Shown piece by piece: positions 1 through 10,800 of a DNA stretch of 64,000 nucleotides. The notes below the pieces were generated by a model. The model was given only the letters and a program-made list of their open reading frames with translations. It was not told the DNA's origin and did not search any database. The DNA is from Bombyx mori (lineage: Eukaryota > Arthropoda > Insecta > Lepidoptera > Bombycidae): assembly GCF_030269925.1 (NCBI RefSeq), contig NC_085121.1, positions 15,827,501 to 15,891,500 on the forward strand, given 5' to 3'. A program made the position numbers and the translations under genes. Positions within the stretch are counted from its first letter, which is position 1. Each line of letters begins with the position of its first letter.

Positions 1-836
1 TTGAACGCACTGCGCTCTGAGCGATTTATCTTTTGTCTTAATACGTTGAAATACGGAAAATCTGATACAAAAGTTACCAATGACACCTGATGTATTTAAT
101 AAGAGGCACAAAACAAATGTGCAAGAAAAAATATTTTAATAATAATAGTACGTAATAATTTATTTGAAATATTATAAAAAATACTAAAGTTATCAATAGG
201 AATTTATGAAGATAATTCATGTATTTTTATAGAAATAAATGCAATACTATGAGATATTTATTAACTAATTTTAATGTTCTATACATCAAAAGTTTCTAAG
301 CAAGACGATAAATATATAAATTTTATTTGCCACACTTTTGGATTACGGAAATAAAGATAATTTAGCTTCTAGAAGCATCATAGCTTCATCAAGCTTCAAG
401 CTAGAATGAAAATAAGTTTCAAGTTTCAAAATCTCATATTTGCAATTCATGATTAGATATTTCGATAACGAATTCATTTTAAAAGGTAAAAATGAGAATA
501 AATTATGTTATAGATAGTGGATTAGATGTGTCTTTGGCAATGTTAATGACTGAGTGACGATAATGATAATGATGTGATAACAGCTCTAAAACTGTTTTCG
601 AAATACCAATATCACTCAGGATCAATATTTTACTGAGCTTATTACGTTCTATAACCTCTCGTTTCATTTAATTTCTCATTTGGCTTATATCAATTTACAT
701 ATAATATCTGTACGTAGGTATGTATTTAAAAATGGAAGATTTTCATAAACTCGACACTGGCAGCAATGGCGCCAGGCCAATTGTCATAAAAATAAAAGAA
801 GAAGCCATAAAGCTGACCATAGTGTTTTATTGATAA
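1..836. other. AT-rich non-coding stretch, no gene seen
   Basis: No coding exon or recognisable repeat family is visible here. It probably lies inside the first intron of the glypican-like gene whose first exon is at 19,238-19,388 on the minus strand. That placement is inferred from the position of the splice donor, not seen directly. Confidence 0.4.
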
Positions 837-1126
837 CTAGCTGACCCGGCAGACTTCGTAGTGCCTCAATCGATAAATAAAAGACCTAAACTTTTGTATA
901 AAATAAACTTCAAACAAACAAAAGGAATCCGTCCGAAGGGGGTCACATCAAAGGAAAAACAAAATTGTTATTTTTATTTAAATCCGAGCATTTTCATATC
1001 TATCTACCTTTTAAACCTTCTCTGGACTTTCACAAATAATCCAAGATCAAAATTAGCCAAATCGGTCCAGCCGTTCTCGAGTTTTAGTGAGACTAACGAA
1101 CAGCAATTCATTTTTATATATATAGA
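837..1126 (-). mobile_element. Non-autonomous Helitron-like element
   Basis: Read on the minus strand, the element starts with TCTATATATATAAAAATG straight after an A and ends in CTAG straight before a T. This is the Helitron rule (insertion between A and T, 5' TC, 3' CTRR, no target duplication). The body contains the phrase 'CTGGACCGATTTG' that recurs in the copies near 56.6-56.9 kb. At 290 bp it has no coding capacity. I infer an old internally deleted Helitron; the family name was not checked. Confidence 0.6.
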
Positions 1127-1486
1127 TTGACTGTATCTGCTCTCCTTGTTTATGTGCTGAACGAATAATATTTTGAAAAATTCCAGAGCGTTGTACGTGT
1201 ATATACTATGTATTTATGTGTATGTATTTAGAATGAGTAAGATCTGAACTTATTGGCTTTTCTTCTGTGGTAAACCGCCTATGAACACCTACTTGTACGT
1301 TTGATTCGATTCCAGGTGAGGACTACAGACACGTCTTCCTTTACACGATCGCGTGACGCTTATCCGAATAGTGTTGAGCTTTTTTTCCCCTAACTATTCG
1401 CCAATAGCCTAAGGGACTATTTCAACTACACCCGGACGGGAGGGACGTTGACCTATAATAAAGTTGTTAACACTTGTTTTTTTTTC

Positions 1487-1680
1487 CTACCTAAGCTATC
1501 TTGAGAGACCATTTCAGCGTAACCTTAACAAGTAGGTGAGCTCACGGGGCTCAAACATGACGTTGTTGCTAACACTAACCCCAGTAAGAGCCGTGCTTCG
1601 CAGAATCTACCACCGGATCGAAAACGCGACCCCGTGAGAAGATCCGGCGAGAAAGTCAGTGGGCATACCTCGAATAAACT
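1487..1680 (-). repeat. Interspersed repeat family B (LINE 3'-end-like)
   Basis: Minus-strand copy of a GC-rich family that ends in a poly(A) tract (a T run on the plus strand at about 1,480-1,487). It is shared with 2,309-2,508, 5,400-5,690, 29,185-29,330, 39,015-39,305, 42,090-42,262 and 61,920-62,190. All copies share one end and vary at the other, as expected for 5'-truncated LINE 3' ends. A weaker related scrap lies just before it, at about 1,380-1,440. I do not recognise the family name with confidence. Confidence 0.6.
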
Positions 1681-2107
1681 GAAAACAGCAGAGCGTAACG
1701 ATCTATGATCAAAATGTAACGTTACGAACGCGCCGGCGACCTTGAACTTATATTAACATATAGCACTAATATGATCAGGAATGTTTAAGATTTCAAACAC
1801 GTAACATCAATTAAGACCGATGTAAATAAATATACCGATTTGATTATTTTTTTACAATTAAAATTGCACGTTCCGGACTTATAGATGGCAGGTTTGTTTC
1901 GTTGCTGAGATTGCTCGATTTTTGTCGTCTATAGTATAATTAATATACTATCAACAAATGTTTTCGAGAACTGTGCTTTACGTAAGATTAAATGAATGAA
2001 TGATGAATGATTTATTTTTTTCAGACAACAACAATTCCTTATTACGTGTACATAGTATCATTGAAACATACTTAAAATGACCAAAACTTTAATGCAATTT
2101 TTAATTA

Positions 2108-2556
2108 ATTTTTTGTTTCCCTCTTTATCGGTTATACGAATGGACGAGCTCACGGTTCACTTGGTGTTAAGTTGTACCAGAGGCCATCATGATCGAAGCC
2201 TGCACCCACCTTGTGCCGCGAGTACTAAGTCTTAGTTTTATAGTACAACGGACGGTCCACTCTTCAAGCCGAAACGCATTACCACTTCACGGCAGAAATA
2301 GGCAGGATGGACCCACTGAGATTCTCGCCGAATCTTCTCAGTGGGTCACGATTCCGATTCGCTAGTAGATTCAGCGAAGCACTGCTCTTGCTAGGGGCTA
2401 GTGTTAGCAATTCTCTCAGGTTGAGCCCGGGAGCTCACCTACCAGTCCGTGTGAAGTTAGAATACCACCTTAAGCTACTAACGAAAAGGTAGGAAAAAAA
2501 GAATAAAAAGACCTGGAGTGGGCTCACAAGAGACCTCACCATTAGTGAAACCTTTT
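2108..2556 (-). mobile_element. Bm1 SINE interrupted by a family B insertion
   Basis: Minus-strand Bm1 sequence runs from about 2,108 to 2,308, breaks off, and resumes at about 2,511-2,556 with the matching next part of Bm1. The gap holds a plus-strand family B copy ending in an A-rich tail. A 4-base GACC lies at both ends of the insert and may be the target-site duplication. The Bm1 copy must therefore predate the family B insertion. Confidence 0.6.
2309..2508 (+). repeat. Family B repeat nested in Bm1
   Basis: About 200 bp, 5'-truncated, ending in an A-rich tail. It begins with a stem-loop conserved across the family: CCCACTGAG pairs with CTCAGTGGG around a loop holding the phrase CGCCGGATCTT (diverged by one base here). 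Its 3' half matches the other family B copies. Confidence 0.6.
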
Positions 2557-3922
2557 TTAGTTACATACGCTTAAGAAGACAATTACCAGAGCATTTGATT
2601 CCAGACTTGGTCTCATATCTAGATAATGTTTTTACTACATACTCGTGTGTTTCTGTAATATGTTTTATCTTTTATTTGCAGCGAATTATTCCAATTAAAT
2701 TCTTCTGTATAAGCATTCTTATAATTTCGTATCACGTTCATACATCGTGTCGATACAGTTGTGCAATTCTTGTACATTACGCTGAGTCAGGTACTGTCAG
2801 GAATTCAATAACAACTAGCTGGCTGACCGGACATAAGTTAGCGTTATTATCTAGCTTTGATGAGTAAAACATTGTGACGTCACTCGTCCGATTTGCACTA
2901 ACATTGTATCCAGCCTTCAGTTCTGTGAAGCTGTGCGTGGGTGTGAAGCATCGGAATATAGATCTTGGCTCTATGGTATAGGATTCGTTTTGTCGTATTT
3001 GATGTGTCCAATGTGGGTGTCGAAATTAGTGTTGTCAATTATATATCTAGCTTAGAATCCCTGCCTCGCGCGGCTTGGTCCGCTGAATCGATACTAAATA
3101 CATGTAACTGTATATACCACTATTTTTTTTAGATTATCATCATCAATTTCGATAATGTAGGTGACCGTGAGTTTAAGAAATAGGCATTATGATTTCTAAA
3201 TACCGCGCCCTTAAAATGCGGTACTTTGCAACAAAACCTGGACGCTAGCATACACTTACTATAGGTATGCGACTTCCAGAAAATCTAGATCATGGTCAGA
3301 ATTAAAGATTTTTAAAGTCTCGCTAATGACCACTAACTCGATAATAAGTACAATCGAACGTAATCGATATTAGTGACTTGTTTTATTAACTCTTGTTAAA
3401 CTCGATCGATTTATTCGATTGTGTTCGAACACAACACAGTAGCTTCTGGCGTTTCTGTGAAGGTTCATCCTACAAATGGTGTCTTCATTATTTCGTATCA
3501 CAACCCGGGACAGACATATTGACAGGCTGTTATAGTACACAATCTACAAGTCGGTACACTACATCATTGTGCATTTATTAATCATCACATTAAAACAAAG
3601 CTGTCTCTGTTATCACACACGAGGAGAGTGTATTTGCATTATTAGCTGCATTAATGTGAGCGTTAACTTGTATCGTATTGACCTACACGACCTTTGTAGA
3701 CGCTTAAGATGGCGGTACATCGCGCTTTTGAACGTAAATTATATTTCCAATAGTTCGATTGAAAAGCAGCATTTTATTTTAGTCTCTTGCTCGATTTATT
3801 AATGATTTCATACCTTATATACCTTTTGTTTTTCGAAATACGAGTTATCAAAACATAATCGCAATCAATCAGTTACTTCATTATCCATGACTCAAGATAA
3901 CCTATGAACAAAATTTGCCTGC

Positions 3923-4576
3923 TATAGTAGAGTTCTTTTGTCCGTACAGTTTGGGTCATAAAACATAGCCCGGCTAGGGCGGTGAGCATGTTGCGCGGGC
4001 GCAACGCCATTATCGATAAAAACAAATGAGTCATCGAAGGCAGGTACACGGCGACGGTGGTATACGAAGGGTGATGAGACATTGTTATGTTAAGAGTCAT
4101 TTGTACTTACCTGCAAATTATATATTACATTATGTCGAAGAGTAACGTGTTTTTATGCATTCGTTCTCTGAATTTATTTAGTGACACAATGGCTGCTCCT
4201 TTGTTTTGTATCAAAACGGCAGAATTGATTCAAAATAATATTTGCACGTGTCATCAACAATATGTTAAATTTTTTCACAAAAATAAGAATAAATCCCGAA
4301 AGTGTTAATTACAAAGTGTTAATTTCTGCCATTCTCGTTAACTTGCTGCGGCGATATGTGGTGTAAGTGTTCGATTAGTGATTCTTTCTTTCATTTTTAT
4401 CACTAACCCACAAAATGACAAAACTAAATACACTATCGATAACGCGTATCGACAACAATAATGCGCATCACTATGCCCGTCCATAAGGCTCGGGAGTGGA
4501 AGAGAGAGCGAAATACTCGCTGCACCGCTCCGATTTTTTATGACCCAAACTGCACGGACAAAATAATTCTACTATA
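3923..4576. mobile_element. Non-autonomous DNA transposon with ~40-bp terminal inverted repeats
   Basis: The left end (from TATAGTAGAGTTCTTTTG) and the reverse complement of the right end (TATAGTAGAATTATTTTG) match over about 40 bases with few mismatches. The ends are compatible with insertion at TA, as in the Tc1/mariner superfamily, but the palindromic CTATAG at each end leaves the exact boundary uncertain. The 650-bp interior shows no transposase. Its GC-richer centre (3,970-4,060 and 4,440-4,540) produces short spurious reading frames. Confidence 0.65.
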
Positions 4577-5036
4577 GTTAAATATATTATATTGTATGAT
4601 ACTTGAGCCAACACCAGTCGATTTTATTTTTTATGAGTTTTAGTAGCAGGATGAAGCTGGCCTAAAATATGGGGTGACCAAATTCTGAAATGTACTCACT
4701 CAACGTGCAGATTTACAAAAGGCTAAAACGTAACGAAATGCGAAACTATAAATTACATTGTTAATTTCTTTCTTTTGTTAACTTGAAACTGATCAGAATA
4801 TTAGAGCGATGTTATTTGTAAAATTATTGTCTTACCATACATACAAGCCCTTGATGCGTGTGCAAATTTCAAAGTTAATCGGACCGTCTGGAGTCGGTGA
4901 AAATAATGTTTAAAGGTTACGTTACATACACATACACTTGCCAAGCTAATCAAAGCGTGTTAAAAATAGTGTTCACTAGACTAAGAATCTGATCTTAGAA
5001 CTGAACTACTAATGAGACTGGATGTCTATGAAAAAA

Positions 5037-5312
5037 AAATCTATGATAATAACTTACTATTATAATCACACACGGTCATCCGTCCCCAAATTAGAATTCC
5101 CTGTGTTAGGGGTAGGTACCCGATACATACATACTTTTATATACGTTTAAATATTTACATGTATAGATAATAAACGCCCAGATAAAAAGCAAACAGACCT
5201 GTTCATCATACCAATGTTTGCCCGATACGAAAATCGAACCTACGACCTTTTTGGCGACAGTCAGGGCCGCTAACTACACCACCGGGTCAGTCTTACGTCT
5301 GTACTGTTACGG
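5037..5312 (-). mobile_element. tRNA-derived SINE (not Bm1)
   Basis: On the minus strand the 5' part reads GGTGTAGTTAGCGGCCCTGA (A-box-like, plus coordinates 5,261-5,280), followed about 30 bases on by AGGTTCGATTTT (B-box-like, 5,229-5,240), as in tRNA-derived SINEs. A tRNA-unrelated body follows, ending in an A-rich stretch near 5,030. I infer a second SINE family, and did not identify it by name. Confidence 0.5.
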
Positions 5313-5399
5313 TTTCTTCATACCCGATCCTGTGGACCGAATGTTAAGCAGTCGACGTCGCGTCGCTAAGCACGTCATTACAGATCCTCCCGAACCATT

Positions 5400-5690
5400 A
5401 ACGGTGCTTTTAGGTACCACAAGCACCGGTCACCGTCCTCGCCGAACCCGACGCTTGGGACGAAGGGCTCGGCGAGTAAATTAACCCATAGACACAGCCC
5501 ACTGAGTTTCTCGCCGGATCTTCTCCGCGGGTCGCGTTTCCGATCCGGAGGTAGATTTTGCGAAGTACTCTGCTCTTGCTAGGGTCAGTGTTAGCAACAC
5601 CTCCGGTTTGAACCCCGAGAGCTCACCTACACGCTAGAGTAACGCTGATATAGCCTTTCAAGGCTATCAGCATAGGTAGGGGAAAATAAA
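5400..5690 (+). repeat. Family B repeat, long copy
   Basis: One of the longest family B copies in the window. It includes the upstream part with GTCACCGTCCTCGCCGAACC, then the stem-loop segment (5,500-5,540) and the A-rich 3' end at 5,680-5,690. The 3' boundary matches the other copies; the 5' boundary is a truncation. Confidence 0.6.
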
Positions 5691-5975
5691 ATACGGTTTC
5701 TTTACCCGATAAACTAGGTTTAACGATGGGATCACAGTATCATATTGACGAATGTGTATCAATATCGCTTCAATTTTAGTATTTATTACTGACGAAGCAA
5801 GCCCACGTAGCGATATCAGTATGTTATTATCCCCGAATCCTGATCATGCAGGAGCCAGTCACCGTCAACGCCCTAGACACGTCCTTACGGTTCCATCAGA
5901 TGCGAGATTCAGGTATCTGTCAATTATCTTGCGTTGTATGATGGCTACAAATTGCCGGCCACAGATTCATTGATC

Positions 5976-6130
5976 ATTTTGCTCTTGAGTTGTTAGGTCT
6001 CCTTCGGAGGCGCTCGGGCAGTTGTTAGCAAATCCCACCCCTCCTGGCTGAGCCCGTGCTCGCCCACCTGTCCTGGTGAAACTGGAAAGGCCTCCAGTCC
6101 ACCAGTAATCTTTCAATCATAAAAAAAAGT
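5976..6130 (+). repeat. Family C repeat (LINE 3'-end-like)
   Basis: This copy matches 40,980-41,118. Both contain GAGTTGTTAGGTCTCC and CCCACCCCTCCTGGCTGAGC and both end in CAATCATAAAAAAAA. The shared poly(A) 3' end and ragged 5' ends fit a LINE 3' untranslated region. It is related to but distinct from family B. Confidence 0.55.
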
Positions 6131-6354
6131 ATATTAGTCTGGTTTAATAATTGGACGCTATTGAGACAAAACACGAAGTATATGTTTTTATCCCCCTGCC
6201 AACTTTCATATGATCATCGAGATATTATGTACTACGTACCATATTATTAATATCTACCTACCCGTTTATATAATTATATCTAGGCGTTAAATAATTAGAG
6301 TGTATATATGGTGGGTGGTCGTCAGCAATGCAGCAAATATGTTAACAAGGATGC

Positions 6355-6445
6355 TGATACTGATAAGGCCGGAAATCAAACCCGTACCGTGTGGCACAGT
6401 AATCAGAGTAATTAACCAATAAACCAACGAGCCGATCAGACTTAT
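6355..6445 (-). repeat. Possible tRNA-like SINE head
   Basis: On the minus strand GGGTTTGATTTCC (B-box-like, 6,371-6,383) lies about 30 bases after an A-box-like GGTTTATTGGTTAATTAC (6,408-6,425). A cloverleaf cannot be completed by eye, so a functional tRNA gene is unlikely. A decayed tRNA-derived SINE is the better reading. Confidence 0.3.
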
Positions 6446-6449
6446 TAAA

Positions 6450-7863
6450 TTCCTCCATGACACTCCCGTAATCAAAGGTAAGTAATATAATTGTAAATAG
6501 ACATGCTTTAACAAAAACCGAATTCAAATAGAAAAAAAAAGAAATTCCAAAACAAATTAATATACACTAAAAACAATAATCATCGAAATCGAGTGATATT
6601 GAGTTATTCATTTGTCGCGCACGTATTTAATGCAAATTTAAGACTTATATGGTTTTCTCATGCATACCATTATCCGAACGGGACTAAAATGGGACCACAC
6701 GGGAAGCTTCAGTTTTCTAATAAAAAAAGAATCATCAAAATCGATTCACCCAGTCAAAAGTTTTGAGGTAACAAACATAAAAAACGTACAGTCGAGTTGA
6801 GAACCTCCTTCTTTTTTGATGTTGGCTAATAAATCATAGTCACGCATCAAATCTAGAACTTAGTACTATTTAAAAAGCCAAAAAATATACATGCAGACAG
6901 CGAAAAAGTCACCCTCTTTCTATAACAACCGGCTAAAAGAAAATCGACTAAAACTACATCATCATTGATCGACTAAATTAAAATATGTACACCTTTCGTA
7001 ATCGATAATACAACTAAAAATCCGACAACGTCATTTTATTCAAATAATTTCCTAGCTATCACGTTGCCCCGATAAGGTAATTAAGATAATATTAACATAA
7101 CATACGGACACCGGCGCCGGCCGCGTAAATCAGACACAACCAGGTTAAGTGGTCGTGTAATGAATGGAACTGACACGGAATACTTCAGAGACGCGCGGTG
7201 TTGATTGCTACGAATGAATCGTTTGATTCTATACAATCATAAATTATTAGGCATAGATTGTTCTGTTGACAACGTGATTCGTCTTCAAATTTAAGAAACG
7301 TTCTTTAATTTTATTGCACGATCAGTCAAGACAAAATTCCAATGAAATTAACAACATTTTAGGCCGTGATATCATCAGGTGAGCACGACTGTTTTTTATA
7401 CAAATAAAACGAGCTTTAGCAATAGAAAAAAGTTTCGATATATTTTTTTAATAGGCAACATTTCTTTTAGTGTTGAGAAACGCCTCATAATTGGCAGCAT
7501 CGGTTTTAAATATTGAATGCAATGTTTTTTTTTTTGCGGCCACTGACCACGTTCGAGATGGTACGAAACCGGTCCTGGTGGCGACAGGTCGGCACCTGCC
7601 TCGCCTATGGAATGTCCGGCTGCAAATTAAAAACCCTTATTTAATTTAATGAGTTTTCCGGATTCGAAATTTTTGTTCATTTTATTATTATTATTAATTA
7701 GTTTGAATGCGAAACGTGAGAGGTGTATGACATTTATAAAAAAAAATTGTTTCGTGTTGCCAATAATTTTCGGTTTTAGATAAAAATATACAAACAACTA
7801 AACGTGCCAAAACGTAAAAGGATGACATATTTTTTTTTAGATAAAAATTTGTTCGTAATACTC
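6450..7863. other. AT-rich intronic DNA, no gene seen
   Basis: No exon-like stretch, hairpin or recognisable repeat was found. It ends at the poly(T) run marking the 3' tail of the LINE at 7,864. Confidence 0.4.
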
Positions 7864-10800
7864 TTTTTTTTTTTTTTTTTATTGCCTTTGTAGGCAGACG
7901 GGCATACGGCCCACCTGATGGTGAGTGGTTAACGTCGCCCATGGACTTCAGCAATGCCAGGGGCAGAGCCAAGCCGCTGCCTACCGCTTAATACTCTCCA
8001 CAAGCCTCGTTTGAAGAAGGACATGTCATAGCGCTCGGGAAACACCGAGGAGGGGAGCTCATTCCATAGCCGGATGGTACGTGGCAAAAAAGATCTCTGG
8101 AAACGCACTGTGGATGACCGCAGTGGCTCCAGGTAGTATGGATGAACTCTACTCCGGTGGCGGGCGGTGCGATGGTAAAAACGAGATGTTGGTATCATCT
8201 CGAACAATTCCTCAGAGCACTCCCCATGGAACATACGGTATAAAATACAGAGGGAACCGAAGTCCCTCCGCAAACCCAGAGGCTCCAAACGATCCGAGAG
8301 AATGGGATTATCGACAATCCGAACGGCCCTCCTCTGTATGGAGTCAAATGGAAGAAGCTGGTATTTGGGAGCCCCGGCCCAGAGATGGGAGCAGTACTCC
8401 ATGCGAGGCCGGACTTGTGCTTTATAAAGCAAAAGTCTTTGTCCAGGCGTGAAGTACCGCTTCGCTCTGTTGAGGACTCCCAGCATTTTGGACGCCAACT
8501 TGGCTTTGCCTTCCAAATGACTCCGAAACTGGACATCGCTCGAAACGTCGACCCCAAGTATCCCGATACTCTCGGAAGGTTGCAGGGATACTCCTTGGAA
8601 TTGCGGCGCCATGACAAAGGGGTCCTTCTTCGCAGTGAACGCGCAAACTTGTGTCTTTATCGGGTTGAATTGAACCAAGTTCAATTCACCCCATTCGGAG
8701 ACTCGCCCCAGAGAGTTCTCCACTTCAGACACAAGTTTTGATCGTCTCTCTTGCACCACGCTCCGAGAGAGACTCTGATGGCCGATATATCGCGCATCCC
8801 CCGTGCTATCATCTGCATAGCAATGCATGCCATCAATAGACAGCATGTCATTGATATACAGGATGAAAAGCGTGGGGGAGAGCACCGAACCTTGTGGAAC
8901 GCCAGCGTTAATGGTCATGGTATCAGAACAGTCACCGTCTACAACGACCGTGATGCTCCGCCCATCCAAAAAGCTAGCGATCCACTTGCAGAGACCCTCG
9001 GGGATTCCGTAAGATGGTAACTTCGATAGAAGTGCCCTATGCCAGACCCTGTCGAAGGCCTTCGCGATATCAAGGCTCACAGCAAGAGCCTCGCCCTTGC
9101 TCTCCAAGGCTTCAGCCCACCTGTGAGTAAGGTATACAAGAAGATCGCCAGCTGAGCGACCGTGACGGAAACCGTACTGTCGGTCACTGATCAGCTGGCG
9201 ATCCTCAAGATACTTCAGGAGTTGTGTGTTTATAATTCGCTCCATCACCTTGGAAAGCAAGGAAGTTATCGCGATAGGCCTGTAGCTCGATGGGTCTGAC
9301 CGGTCACCCTTCTTGGGGATAGGGTGGACGTGGGCGGTCTTCCATGAAGACGGAACCCTGTTAGTGCAATAAGAGAGGCGATACAAACGCGTTAGCGCAG
9401 GTGTCAGCTCAGGGGCGCACGTTTTCAAAACCACTGCGGGGATGCCATCTGGCCCACTCGACTTATGGACGTCCAGGAGTCGGAGCTCCCGCCTGACTGC
9501 ACACTGTGTGAAGCAGATATCCGGCAGGGAGCTATCACACCGGGGGATGTTCGGTGGTGTGGCACCCCCGTCGTCCACAGTCGAGTTCGAGGCGAAGAGT
9601 TTGACCAGAAGGTCAGCCTTCTCTTTCGCGCTGTGGGCCAGACTGTCATCGGACTTGCGCAGTGGTGGGAGACTAGACCTGCAAAAGTTTCCTTCTGCAG
9701 CTTTGGCGAGCGACCAAAAAGCACGGCTCCCGGAGGAATAGCTCTTCAATCGCTCGCCAACTCTAGCAACGTGCTCCGACTTCGCCTTGGCAATTACCTT
9801 CTTGTAGGACCTGGAAGCGGCGTTATATTTCCGCCTTTCCCCTGAGATGTTAGGATCCCGACGTCTCCTGGCATTATCCCATGCCACGTATGCGGACCGC
9901 TTGAGGCGTGCAGCATCCCTGCTGGCATTGTTATACCAGGGTCTGCTGCGACCCCCAACGGGCACTTCAGAGAAGGGAATAAACAATTCCATCCCCTGGA
10001 GCACCACGTCTTTAAGACGGTCCGCACAGACGTCAGGATCAGCAGAGGAAAAGCAGAACCGCCCCCATGGGTAGGATGCGTAAAATTCACGCAATCCATC
10101 CCAATCTGCTGACATATACCGCCAAACTCTTCGATACCCGGTCGTCGTTCGACGATCAGGACGAGAGAGTGGTACGGCAGCACGAATAAGGCAGTGATCA
10201 GACGATCCAAGCGGAGCGTCGACCACCACACTGTATCCGGCCGGATCTGTGGTCAGCAGAAGGTCCAACAAAGAAGGCTCATGCCCCTCGATATCTGGGA
10301 CACGGGTGGGCTGTGTCACCAGCTGGGAGAAGCCGTAGGCCAAGGCGAAATCGTAGGCAGTCCGACCCGGGAGGTCAGTGGTTCTGGACCCCAACCACTC
10401 TTGGTGGTGAGCGTTAAAGTCTCCAAGAACCACCACCTCCGCAGATGGGTACTGCTCAAGCACGCGGTTAGTCCCCTCTTGCACATGCTCAAACAGAGCT
10501 GAACCTGCATCACTGCTGTGGGACCTGTACAGGCACGCGTAGATTCGGCTACAGCCCCCGTGATCTACGCGCAGCCACAAGAGGGACAGGTCCCGTTGTT
10601 CGAGGCCCCGAAGACGGCGACAACAAACATCAGCCCGGACGAATACACACACCCCGGCTTTACGCAGGAAGTTGTGCTCCAATACGTAGCCGGGGTACTC
10701 AAGGTATGAGGTATCATCCGGAGCAGATATCTGTGTCTCCGTTAAAAAAAGCAGGGCAGGCTGCGCCGTCTCAAGGTGGTGGTGTACGGCGTCAAGGTTG

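Noticed and set aside
8081..9845. Several plus-strand open frames of 60-126 codons opposite the LINE ORF
   Set aside because: They are shadows of the GC-rich LINE coding sequence on the minus strand and show no domains.
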